DNA of 7,740 nucleotides from Patescibacteria group bacterium (GCA_030916925.1 JAUPVU010000066.1:1-7740); one strand, 5' to 3'. Shown: positions 1 through 6,338, numbered from the stretch's first letter. Made by a program: numbers and translations. The notes: generated from the letters alone by a model not told the origin.

Positions 1-174
1 ACCACCACTTACTTCTGCTCTAGTTTTAGTACTAGATGTACCTTGGTGTTGATTAGCCAAGAACACTTTTACGTATCTCAAAACCATATTGTCAGAAGTC
101 TTTTCAACATCAAGTTGCTTGATATCTATTTCCTTATTCTGTTTTGCGTTTATATCAATAACTGGAATTTTCAT
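1..174 (-). CDS. rplD: 50S ribosomal protein L4 (uL4), N-terminal part, cut by the window edge
   Basis: Primary 23S rRNA-binding protein that acts early in 50S assembly and lines the peptide exit tunnel; in E. coli it also represses its own S10 operon. The 58 visible codons read from ATG at 174 (MKIPVIDINAK...) to the window edge without a stop. Identification rests on residues about 39-58, LANQHQGTSSTKTRAEVSGG, which match the conserved L4 block (E. coli: [22 protein letters not shown]). This block leads into the tunnel loop, which lies outside the window. The start codon follows the rplC stop after a single base (TAA-A-ATG), so translational coupling is likely. No Shine-Dalgarno sequence is visible in the AT-rich end of rplC. 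Position directly after rplC is the standard S10-cluster order. Identity is secure even though about two thirds of the gene is missing. Confidence 0.93.
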   Translation of the reverse strand, partial: MKIPVIDINAKQNKEIDIKQLDVEKTSDNMVLRYVKVFLANQHQGTSSTKTRAEVSGG

Positions 175-175
175 T

Positions 176-649
176 TTATATTGCGAAATAAATTTTAACT
201 TTCGAATTTCTTGCTCCAGGAATTCCACCTTTAACTTTAGCTAAATTCTTTTCAGCATCATATGAAATGTAATATGTTTGTAAAGAAATTCTCACATTAC
301 CCATATGGCCTGCCATTTTCTTTCCTTTCAAAACGTGCCCGTCTCCCTGAGCTCCGATTGAGCCTGGTGATCTCGACTTTTTCTTTTGACCATGAGTAGC
401 TGGGCCTCCATGGAATCCCCATCTCTTCATTGTTCCAGCAAAACCTTTCCCTTTTGAAATACCTTCAAGTTTAATTCGTGTATTACTTGTAAGATCTTTC
501 AAAAAGCTCTTTTGTTCATCTGTCAATTCATTTAGAGAGATTGCGGTGTATGGGATTACCTTAGCGTTGTCATCAAACATTTGCGACATCTCAAGCTTGT
601 GCCCTTCAATGATTTTATATTCAGTTTTCTTGTCAATTTTAGATGCCAT
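176..649 (-). CDS. rplC: 50S ribosomal protein L3 (uL3), unusually short
   Basis: Early-assembling 23S rRNA-binding protein whose central extension reaches toward the peptidyl transferase centre. The core is clear: SKGKGFAGTMKRWGFHGG (about 65-82), ATHG (84-87), RSPGSIG (93-99), LKGKKMAGHMGN (107-118) and a C-terminal VKGGIPG (139-145). At 157 aa it is about 50 residues shorter than the usual 205-215. The loss falls between the N-terminal strand (about 14-37) and the GKGFAG block, where E. coli has a much longer beta-barrel segment. The tip loop, SIGAQGDGHVLKGKKMAG, is one residue shorter than the E. coli loop, which holds the glutamine methylated by PrmB. A charged tail of about 12 residues precedes the first family-like strand. 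No Shine-Dalgarno sequence lies near the ATG; the nearest AAGGAA is more than 20 nt upstream. rplD follows after one base. Confidence 0.95.
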   Translation of the reverse strand: MASKIDKKTEYKIIEGHKLEMSQMFDDNAKVIPYTAISLNELTDEQKSFLKDLTSNTRIKLEGISKGKGFAGTMKRWGFHGGPATHGQKKKSRSPGSIGAQGDGHVLKGKKMAGHMGNVRISLQTYYISYDAEKNLAKVKGGIPGARNSKVKIYFAI

Positions 650-687
650 AATAAGTAGTTCAAAGTTAATTTCCTTGATAATACATC

Positions 688-711
688 AAAAATGTCCGCC
701 AATGGCGGGCA
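688..711 (-). terminator. GC-rich hairpin plus T5 between rpsJ and rplC: terminator or attenuator
   Basis: On the minus strand CCGCC-ATT-GGCGG forms a five-pair GC stem with a three-base loop. The stem continues past one C/A mismatch by two more pairs and is followed at once by TTTTT (688-692). This is the layout of a rho-independent terminator. It lies 38 nt before the rplC start, inside what is normally one S10 operon, so partial termination or attenuation is more plausible than a full stop. On the plus strand the same arms pair with a G-U wobble, but no T-tract follows. The structure is visible; the function is inferred. Confidence 0.5.
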
Positions 712-721
712 CACGGATACA

Positions 722-727
722 ATTATA
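722..727 (-). promoter_or_regulatory. Candidate -10 element (TATAAT) upstream of rplC
   Basis: A perfect TATAAT occurs on the minus strand 32-37 nt after the rpsJ stop. The hexamer 17 nt upstream (TGGATT) matches the -35 consensus at only three positions. A start site about 7 nt downstream would put the 693-711 hairpin at the very 5' end of the transcript. In AT-rich intergenic DNA a chance TATAAT is likely, so this is a weak call. Confidence 0.22.
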
Positions 728-759
728 TTATTATTTTCCCTTAAAATCCAGCCTTTTCT

Positions 760-1089
760 TTAGCTCTTTATCGTAACATGTACACCTGTAGGCAGTTTAA
801 GATTTGATAATTCGGCTATTGTATTGGATGTGGGATTCAAAATATCTACAATTCGTAAATGTGTTCTTCTTTCGAATTGCTCAAAAGATCTCTTATCGTT
901 ATTTGCAGCTCTTTGATAACTAAAGATCTCCGTTCTGGTTGGCAAAGGAACTGGTCCAGATACCATAGCACCAGTTTTAATTGCAACATCAACTAATCTT
1001 CGGGCACTTAAGTCGATTGTTCCAACATCGTATGATTTGAGTTTAACTCTTAATCTATTTTTTACTGTTACGGTATCTTTTTTTGCCAT
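760..1089 (-). CDS. rpsJ: 30S ribosomal protein S10 (uS10)
   Basis: Component of the 30S head; in many bacteria it is also NusE, the NusB partner in antitermination. The 109-aa product has the S10 signatures: KLKSYD (16-21), an IDLSARRLVDVAIKTGA helix (25-41), SGPVPLPTRTE (44-54) and FERRTHLRIVDILNPT (72-87). It is a few residues longer than the usual 100-105 because of an N-terminal MAKKDTVTVK segment. The loop after the PTR strand reads YQRAANNDKRSFEQFE, where most bacteria have a PHVNKD-type sequence, so that loop is divergent. The start is well supported by AAGGA nine bases upstream. It follows tuf after 63 nt, giving a str-S10 junction, and is separated from rplC by 110 nt containing a terminator-like hairpin. 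Confidence 0.96.
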   Translation of the reverse strand: MAKKDTVTVKNRLRVKLKSYDVGTIDLSARRLVDVAIKTGAMVSGPVPLPTRTEIFSYQRAANNDKRSFEQFERRTHLRIVDILNPTSNTIAELSNLKLPTGVHVTIKS

Positions 1090-1098
1090 ATTTATGTG

Positions 1099-1103
1099 TC
1101 CTT
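1099..1103 (-). promoter_or_regulatory. Shine-Dalgarno sequence of rpsJ
   Basis: AAGGA on the minus strand, nine bases before the rpsJ ATG. It fixes the start choice and is one of only two convincing ribosome binding sites in the window. It begins four bases after the 13-bp hairpin at 1108-1137, so that structure could influence access to it. Confidence 0.7.
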
Positions 1104-1107
1104 ATTC

Positions 1108-1147
1108 AGGAAGCCCCTCCGAAAGGAGGGGCTTCCTAATATTTTTT
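1108..1147 (+). terminator. Perfect 13-bp hairpin between tuf and rpsJ, T-tract on the plus strand
   Basis: Positions 1108-1120 pair without mismatch with 1125-1137. The plus-strand loop is GAAA, a GNRA tetraloop closed by C-G, and AATATTTTTT follows. This is a textbook intrinsic terminator for plus-strand transcription, yet no plus-strand gene lies upstream of it here. Read on the minus strand it is an equally long stem with a TTTC loop, 15 nt after the tuf stop, but no T-tract follows. On that strand it may instead protect the tuf mRNA 3' end, mark a processing site, or pause polymerase before rpsJ. The hairpin is certain; orientation and role are inferred. Confidence 0.5.
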
Positions 1148-1152
1148 CCTTT

Positions 1153-2328
1153 TTACTTAATAATCTTAGAAATAACTCCCGCTCCGACAGTCTTGCTACC
1201 CTCTCTGATAGCAAATTTTAATCCCTGTTCCATAGCTACTGGAGTAATTAATTCTACTGTAATAGTTACATTATCACCTGGCATAACCATTTCTGCTCCC
1301 TCTGGAAGAGTTACATCCCCAGTCACATCAGTTGTTCTGATATAAAACTGTGGTCTGTAACCTGCAAAGAAAGGAGTGTGTCTTCCTCCTTCATCTTTCT
1401 TTAAGACGTAAATTTCAGCTTCGAACTTAGTATGTGGTGTAATTGAACCAACAGCTGCTATAACTTGGCCTCTTTCGACGGCATCTCTTTCTATACCTCT
1501 CATCAAGAGCCCTACATTATGTCCGGCCTGACCTTCGACTAATTGTTTATTAAACATTTCAACACCAGTAACGACCGACTTAACTGTGGCTTTAATTCCC
1601 ACGATTTCGACTTCTTCATTGACATGGATTTTTCCTCTATCAATTCTACCGGTTACGACTGTTCCTCTACCTTTGATAGAGAAAACGTCCTCAACTGGCA
1701 TCAAGAATGGTTTATCCAAATCTCTTGCAGGAGTCTCAATCCATGTATCGACAGCTTCCATTAATTCTTCAATCTTTTTTACATACTCTGGATCACCTTC
1801 TAATGCTTTTAGAGCTGAACCGACAATCATAGGAGTATCGACTGAGTACTCTTGTTTCTTTAATAAATCTTTTAATTCTTCTTGAACCAACTCGATTAAG
1901 GAGTCGTCAGAGACCATATCTGCTTTATTTAAGAAAACTACCAATTTTGGTACTCCGACCTGTCTTGCTAACAAGATATGTTCTCTTGTTTGTGGCATTG
2001 GCCCATCTGCTGCTGATACTACTAAAATAGCGCCATCCATTTGAGCGGCACCTGTAATCATGTTCTTTATATAGTCTGCATGACCTGGAGCATCGATGTG
2101 AGCATAGTGTCTATTTTCAGTCTCGTATTCGACATGAGTAACATTAATCGTAATTCCCCTGGCTTTCTCTTCTGGGGCTTTATCGATCATGTCGTATGCC
2201 TTGAAATTAGCTAAACCCTTATCAGCCAAAACTTTGGTGATGGCTGCTGTTAATGTTGTCTTACCATGGTCAACGTGGCCGATTGTTCCGACGTTAACGT
2301 GTGGCTTTTTACTGTCAAATGTTGCCAT
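1153..2328 (-). CDS. tuf: Translation elongation factor Tu
   Basis: GTPase that delivers aminoacyl-tRNA to the ribosomal A site. The 391-aa protein is of normal length (E. coli 394). G domain: P-loop GHVDHGKT (17-24), switch I RGITI (57-61), DAPGH (79-83) with catalytic His83, NKAD (134-137) and GSAL (170-173). Domains II and III follow, with [18 protein letters not shown] (215-232), [18 protein letters not shown] (272-289) and the C-terminal [20 protein letters not shown] and NKAD replace E. coli DCPGH and NKCD, both mild changes. The frame is open 13 codons further upstream, but the start at 2328 gives the family N-terminus ([22 protein letters not shown]) and has AAAGG five bases before it. 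The gene follows fusA after 121 nt, a gap that may contain its own promoter, as expected for a very highly expressed gene. Confidence 0.98.
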   Translation of the reverse strand: MATFDSKKPHVNVGTIGHVDHGKTTLTAAITKVLADKGLANFKAYDMIDKAPEEKARGITINVTHVEYETENRHYAHIDAPGHADYIKNMITGAAQMDGAILVVSAADGPMPQTREHILLARQVGVPKLVVFLNKADMVSDDSLIELVQEELKDLLKKQEYSVDTPMIVGSALKALEGDPEYVKKIEELMEAVDTWIETPARDLDKPFLMPVEDVFSIKGRGTVVTGRIDRGKIHVNEEVEIVGIKATVKSVVTGVEMFNKQLVEGQAGHNVGLLMRGIERDAVERGQVIAAVGSITPHTKFEAEIYVLKKDEGGRHTPFFAGYRPQFYIRTTDVTGDVTLPEGAEMVMPGDNVTITVELITPVAMEQGLKFAIREGSKTVGAGVISKIIK

Positions 2329-2333
2329 ATTAA

Positions 2334-2338
2334 CCTTT
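2334..2338 (-). promoter_or_regulatory. Shine-Dalgarno sequence of tuf
   Basis: AAAGG on the minus strand, five bases before the ATG at 2328. It supports this start over the in-frame ATG at 2367, which would add 13 residues absent from the EF-Tu family. Confidence 0.55.
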
Positions 2339-2349
2339 GGAGAGACAAG

Positions 2350-2372
2350 GGAATTTTTAATTAGCAAATTCC
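2350..2372 (-). other. Possible 5'-leader hairpin of tuf
   Basis: On the minus strand GGAATTT (2372-2366) can pair with AAATTCC (2356-2350) around a nine-base AT-rich loop. It ends 21 nt before the tuf start and is not followed by a T-tract, so it is not a terminator. A leader stabiliser is possible, but a seven-pair AT-rich stem may well be chance. Confidence 0.25.
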
Positions 2373-2406
2373 GCTTTTCTCTAAACCTAAAATAAACACA
2401 ATATTA

Positions 2407-2415
2407 AATATACCA
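2407..2415 (-). promoter_or_regulatory. Candidate extended -10 promoter of tuf
   Basis: TGGTATATT on the minus strand matches the extended -10 pattern TGnTATAAT with one hexamer mismatch. No good -35 hexamer lies 16-18 nt upstream, which extended -10 promoters tolerate. The predicted start near 2400 would give a leader of about 70 nt. It overlaps the imperfect dyad TACCAGATTTGGTA. It lies 35-43 nt after the fusA stop. Confidence 0.35.
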
Positions 2416-2449
2416 AATCTGGTACAAGAGAAATTCTAGCAATAAGTAG

Positions 2450-4543
2450 CTAAACTTTCAACTTTTCTGCTAGATTGGTAGGTACAACCTCATAGTGATC
2501 TGGCTCCATTGAGAAGCTAGCCCGACCCTGTGACATACCTCTTAAATTCGTAACATACCCGAACATTTCGGATAATGGCACGAAAGCCTTAACAGTAACA
2601 TAATTATTCAAAGCCTCTGTTCCAGAAATCATCCCTCGCTTGGATGATAAATCTCCAATGACGTCACCCATAAATTCATCAGGAGTAACGACCTCAACCT
2701 TCATAATAGGCTCTAGTAACTCTAGTCCCGACTTTCTAGCACCTTCCTGCAAAGCTATACTAGCCGCTATGTGGAATGCCATTTCAGAAGAGTCGACATC
2801 ATGATAAGAACCATCATATACGGATACTTCCATATCAACCATTTGATATCCCCATCCGACGCCCTTACCCATAGCTTCTTTAACTCCCTTTTCTATTGCT
2901 GGTATGTATTCTTTAGGAATTGATCCGCCTACAACCTCATTCTTAAATTCATATCCTTCACCTCTACCTCTTGGCTTCATCTTAAGCTTAACGTGTCCAT
3001 ACTGACCTCTACCACCCGATTGTCTTATATACTTGTGCTCTATATCAATAGCGGTCTTAATCGTCTCTCTGTATGCTACTTGTGGTGCACCTACGTTTAC
3101 ATCAACGCCTAAATCTCTCTTTAACATATCAACCTTAATCTCAAGTTGAAATTCTCCAACTCCAGCAATTAAAGTTTGCCCTGATTCTGGATCGGTCGAA
3201 ATTCTGAAAGTAGGATCTTCATCGGCCAATTTCTTTAATGCCAAACCTAATTTTTCTTGGTCTGACTTTGTTTTTGGTTCTACTGCCATAGAAATAACTG
3301 GATCTGGGAAGACAATTTTCTCAAGTACAACATTTGTATCATTTAGAGTTAAAGTATCACCGGTCTTAGTCTCTTTCAATCCCACCGCAGCTGCAATTTC
3401 TCCAGCATGAACCGCTTTAACGTCTTCTCTTTGATCTGCATGCATTAATACGATTCTGCCGAGTCTTTCCTTAACTCCAGGCTGAGTGGTGTTGTTAATA
3501 TATGAACCAGCTTCGACGGTTCCTGAATAAACTCTAAAATAGACCAATCTTCCGACATAAGGATCGGTTACAACTTTAAAGGCAAGTGCCATAAAAGGAG
3601 CATCGTTGTCAGGTTGGCAGATTACTGGTTCATTTGTTTTTAAATCTATTCCTGTTGCAGGAACAACTTCCATTGGAGATGGCAAGTAATCAACTACTGC
3701 ATCCAAAATTTGATGAACAGCAATTCCTCTAAAATCTCCCCCTAAAACTGGATAAAACTGAATTTCTGGATCAACGCTACTTTTTCTAACAGCTGATCTT
3801 AATTCCTCAGTAGTAAGTTCTCCGCCAGCTAAGTATTTCTCCATTAATACATCATCGCTTTCGATTGCCTTTTCAATTAACTCTTTTCGATATTTGAGCG
3901 CATCTTCCATCATATTTTCTGGAATTTCACCTTCGATTAAATCTTTGTCGGAATATTCCTTATAGGTATATGACTTCATATTTACCAAGTCCACCCAACC
4001 ATTAATCTCTTTTTCAAATCCGATTGGAAGAACTATTGGATAAGCATTCTCAGTCAATCTTAATTTTATTGATGCCAGTGTCTTAAAGAAATTACCACCA
4101 GTCTGGTTTATCTTATTTATGGCGAATAGTCTTGGAACATGGTATTTATTGGCCTGTCTCCAAACAGTCTCGGTTTGGGCTTCGACTCCCATCTTTCCGT
4201 CTAATACTACGACCGCACCATCAAGAACTCTTAAAGATCTTTCGACCTCTACAGTAAAGTCCACATGGCCTGGCGTGTCGATAATGTTGATTCTATAGTC
4301 TTTCCAGAAAGTGGTAACTGCGGCGGAAACGATCGTTACTCCTCTTTCTCTCTCTTGAACAAGATAGTCTGTAACAGTATCTCCATCGTGTACTACTCCA
4401 ATTTTATGTTTTAAGCCAGTTAAAAATAAAATAGCCTCTGAGGTGGTAGTCTTACCAGCATCAATGTGGGCTATAATTCCTATATTTCTAATCTTATTTA
4501 TTGAAAATTTTTGTGCTTTTTCAGCTACATGTACATCTGCCAT
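2450..4543 (-). CDS. fusA: Translation elongation factor G with altered G4 and G5 motifs
   Basis: GTPase that drives tRNA-mRNA translocation and, with RRF, ribosome recycling. The 697-aa protein has all five EF-G domains at normal length. Intact motifs are AHIDAGKT (25-32), RGVTI (67-71), DTPGH (89-93), domain IV SGGRGQYG (509-516) and HDVDSSEMAF (581-590), and domain V RGMSQGRASFSMEPDHYE (668-685). Three normally near-invariant sites differ. G4 is NKIN (143-146) instead of NKxD, with INQTGGNF where most have MDRTGANF. The G5 loop is GGDFRG (268-273) instead of GSAFKN, one residue shorter. The domain III signature is GVGEFQLE (461-468) instead of GMGELHLE. The frame is otherwise intact, so this is a functional variant rather than decay. 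The stop is TAG. No Shine-Dalgarno sequence precedes the ATG. yhaM and radC separate it from rpsG. Confidence 0.97.
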   Translation of the reverse strand: MADVHVAEKAQKFSINKIRNIGIIAHIDAGKTTTSEAILFLTGLKHKIGVVHDGDTVTDYLVQERERGVTIVSAAVTTFWKDYRINIIDTPGHVDFTVEVERSLRVLDGAVVVLDGKMGVEAQTETVWRQANKYHVPRLFAINKINQTGGNFFKTLASIKLRLTENAYPIVLPIGFEKEINGWVDLVNMKSYTYKEYSDKDLIEGEIPENMMEDALKYRKELIEKAIESDDVLMEKYLAGGELTTEELRSAVRKSSVDPEIQFYPVLGGDFRGIAVHQILDAVVDYLPSPMEVVPATGIDLKTNEPVICQPDNDAPFMALAFKVVTDPYVGRLVYFRVYSGTVEAGSYINNTTQPGVKERLGRIVLMHADQREDVKAVHAGEIAAAVGLKETKTGDTLTLNDTNVVLEKIVFPDPVISMAVEPKTKSDQEKLGLALKKLADEDPTFRISTDPESGQTLIAGVGEFQLEIKVDMLKRDLGVDVNVGAPQVAYRETIKTAIDIEHKYIRQSGGRGQYGHVKLKMKPRGRGEGYEFKNEVVGGSIPKEYIPAIEKGVKEAMGKGVGWGYQMVDMEVSVYDGSYHDVDSSEMAFHIAASIALQEGARKSGLELLEPIMKVEVVTPDEFMGDVIGDLSSKRGMISGTEALNNYVTVKAFVPLSEMFGYVTNLRGMSQGRASFSMEPDHYEVVPTNLAEKLKV

Positions 4544-4633
4544 ACGTCGGTTATTTAACCATATTTAGCTTGGTGTTGCAATGACAACTTAGACATTACA
4601 GACACAAAGTCTGATTCAAAACAAAATAAATTT
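4544..4633 (-). promoter_or_regulatory. fusA leader region with small dyads; promoter uncertain
   Basis: This 90-nt gap between the yhaM-like gene and fusA is the longest in the upstream half. A TTGTCA (plus-strand 4582-4587) matches the -35 consensus at five of six positions, but no good -10 lies 16-18 nt downstream. A dyad GGTTA-AA-TAACC (4549-4560) ends five bases before the ATG, and a weak CAGAC/GTCTG hairpin lies at 4599-4613. There is no Shine-Dalgarno sequence. A separate fusA promoter here is plausible because the neighbours upstream are not translation genes, but the sequence does not prove it. Confidence 0.2.
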
Positions 4634-5617
4634 TTACTGATCTTTAGTTGCGTCAGGAAGATAATCCTTCTGATAGAAGCTTCTACCTAACCATTTGTGA
4701 TATTCAGTGAAATCCTCCCCAGATACTATGCTTTTCTCAATATGCTTTGTAGCTTGATTGATACTCGCGCTGTTTGCATCGACCATACTTAAAATCAGGG
4801 ATTCAACCATTTGAGGCCTTACTGGGCTTCCAAATTCTAACTCACCTTGATGACTCAAGATTAGATGGAATAGTTTATCTTTAGATACACTATCAAAATC
4901 AGAATTTGTTTTTGAAATTAAACGATCGATAAATAAAATCCCTTGGCCGATGTGAGCAATTAGTCTACCGGCATTGGTCCTAATAATTGCAGCACCAACA
5001 ATATCTAATTCTTCTAATTTACCGATATCGTGAAAAAACAAACCTGTAAAGAATAAATCCCAATCCAAGTTAGGATAAATCGACTTGTATGCTCTACTTA
5101 GCTGATACATTTCCCAGACATGCTCTAATAATCCCCCAACATATGCATGATGAACATATTCTGCTGCAGGGAAATTACTGTATCTATCTAAATAGTTAGC
5201 ATCGTGCCAAAAAGCTAACAATAATTTTTGATAGTCCTGATTTTTAATCTTATCAATTTCATTTTTTAAATCTTCTTTCATTTGAGATCTATCTCTTGTG
5301 GTTACTGGTAAAAATTCTGCGGGAGAAATTTCCGTTGTGACTGACATTTTATCAACCACGATTTGGGTTTTGCCATTATATTCTTGGATAGAACCTGTAA
5401 CTTTAACGATTTCTCCAATCTTTGTGTTTAAATCACAATTAACTAATGCCTCGCTCCAAATTTTGCCGTGTATTTCACCAGTTTTATCACTTAGTCCTAT
5501 GTTGTAATAAATTTTACCTTGCTGGCTACTTTTCTTTTCTAATTCACTTAGTGCAAAAGGTTCATCAAATAATGTTTGTCCCGGTTTTAAATCCGAAACT
5601 ATAAATTTTTTTTCCAT
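4634..5617 (-). CDS. yhaM: YhaM-type 3'-5' exoribonuclease (OB fold + HD domain)
   Basis: Metal-dependent nuclease family; B. subtilis YhaM is a 3'-5' exoribonuclease of about 314 aa acting on RNA and single-stranded DNA. This 327-aa protein has the same two-part layout. An N-terminal OB fold (about 1-95) includes YYNIGLSDKTGEIHGKIW (37-54) and VKVTGSIQEYNGKTQIVV (71-88). An HD domain (about 150-285) has HHAYVGGLLEHV (156-167), HDIGK (196-200), HIGQGI (222-227), HLILSHQGELEFGSP (251-265) and a late metal-site VDAN (279-282). YhaM usually has D-N-L-D-A there, so the residues after the Asp differ. An upstream in-frame ATG at 5677 would overlap radC and add a non-family N-terminus; the start at 5617, ten bases after the radC stop, fits YhaM. 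Codons 2-4 contain a run of eight A. Its place before fusA is unusual; co-transcription with radC is likely. Confidence 0.85.
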   Translation of the reverse strand: MEKKFIVSDLKPGQTLFDEPFALSELEKKSSQQGKIYYNIGLSDKTGEIHGKIWSEALVNCDLNTKIGEIVKVTGSIQEYNGKTQIVVDKMSVTTEISPAEFLPVTTRDRSQMKEDLKNEIDKIKNQDYQKLLLAFWHDANYLDRYSNFPAAEYVHHAYVGGLLEHVWEMYQLSRAYKSIYPNLDWDLFFTGLFFHDIGKLEELDIVGAAIIRTNAGRLIAHIGQGILFIDRLISKTNSDFDSVSKDKLFHLILSHQGELEFGSPVRPQMVESLILSMVDANSASINQATKHIEKSIVSGEDFTEYHKWLGRSFYQKDYLPDATKDQ

Positions 5618-5627
5618 CCAAAATATA

Positions 5628-6338
5628 TTAACATACAGGACGTGTGTATGATGTGTTTCGTATGGAATGATAACCATTTTCAGAAATGATTATATGGTCT
5701 AGCAAGGGAATTCCCACAAGTCTTGATATTTCTGTTAAGCGTTCTGTAATTTTAATGTCTTCTAAACTTGGTGAATGATCGCCAGATGGATGATTATGCG
5801 CGATAACAACATAGGATGCGCTCGATATTATTGCTGATTTAAATACTTCACGGGGATGAATCAAGGCTTCGTTTACGGTTCCCTCAGAAATAATATCCAA
5901 GCAAATTAATTTAAATCTTGAATTCAATGAGATAACAGCAACTTGCTCCCTAGTTTTATTTTGCAATACTGGGATTAAAACTTTGTGAATTTTACTAGGT
6001 GTAGAACAATCTGTTTTTGACTTAGGACTAGAAATTTGCAGTCTTCTACTTAACTCAAAACAAGTTGTTATACGGCAAGCGGTTGCTAATCCTATTCCAC
6101 GTTCATTCAATAATTCCGACATACCTACAATGGATAAAGTCTGCAAAGATTTATATTTGGTTAGTAGGTTTGAAGCGACTTCAAATGCGTTTAATTCCTT
6201 GACCCCTGCACCAATTAAAATTGTAATTAGTTCTACTAACGAAAGGGAACCAACACCATTGTTTAATAATCTTTCGCGGGGTAAATCTTCTTTTAGGGTG
6301 GAATCCTTTAACTTATATACCCTTTTAACATCTGACAT
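5628..6338 (-). CDS. radC: RadC family JAMM/MPN-domain protein (UPF0758)
   Basis: Widespread bacterial family once tied to DNA repair; its biochemical role remains unsettled. The 236-aa protein is of normal length. The N-terminal helical part has RERLLNNGVGSLSLVELITILIG-like features (21-43) and a helix-hairpin-helix-like ERGIG...ELSRRL (79-100). The C-terminal MPN domain has EALIHPREVFKSAI (157-170), the metal-binding HNHPSGD (181-187), S191 and D194, giving HxH...SxxD, then VGIPLLDHIIIS (208-219). All expected zinc ligands are present, so the site looks intact. The start at 6338 is the only sensible ATG; an AAGG lies 12 bases upstream, too far to be strong. It begins 45 nt after rpsG and ends ten bases before the yhaM-like gene, so the pair forms an insertion in the str cluster. 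Confidence 0.92.
   Translation of the reverse strand: MSDVKRVYKLKDSTLKEDLPRERLLNNGVGSLSLVELITILIGAGVKELNAFEVASNLLTKYKSLQTLSIVGMSELLNERGIGLATACRITTCFELSRRLQISSPKSKTDCSTPSKIHKVLIPVLQNKTREQVAVISLNSRFKLICLDIISEGTVNEALIHPREVFKSAIISSASYVVIAHNHPSGDHSPSLEDIKITERLTEISRLVGIPLLDHIIISENGYHSIRNTSYTRPVC

Noticed and set aside
1037..1345. Open frames on the plus strand opposite tuf, rpsJ, fusA, yhaM, radC and rpoC.
   Set aside because: They lie antisense to strongly conserved genes, have low-complexity Ser/Thr/Ile-rich translations and no recognisable domain.
2329..2367. Thirteen-residue N-terminal extension of EF-Tu from an upstream in-frame ATG.
   Set aside because: EF-Tu starts at the [14 protein letters not shown] position, and the Shine-Dalgarno sequence lies just before 2328; the extension has no family similarity.
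2450..4543. fusA as a decaying pseudogene because of the odd G4, G5 and domain III motifs.
   Set aside because: The frame is full length (697 codons), and P-loop, switch, domain IV and domain V motifs are all conserved, which indicates selection.
4550..4562. Tiny leader ORF (Met-Val-Lys-stop) before fusA.
   Set aside because: Three codons with no ribosome binding site are expected by chance in AT-rich sequence.
5618..5677. Longer yhaM-like protein starting inside radC.
   Set aside because: The extra 20 residues are radC sequence read in another frame and do not resemble YhaM N-termini; the ATG at 5617 sits ten bases after the radC stop.
5628..6338. radC as cargo of a mobile island or defence locus.
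   Set aside because: No repeats, integrase, transposase or tRNA flank it, and base composition looks like the neighbours; RadC is also common in chromosomes outside islands.
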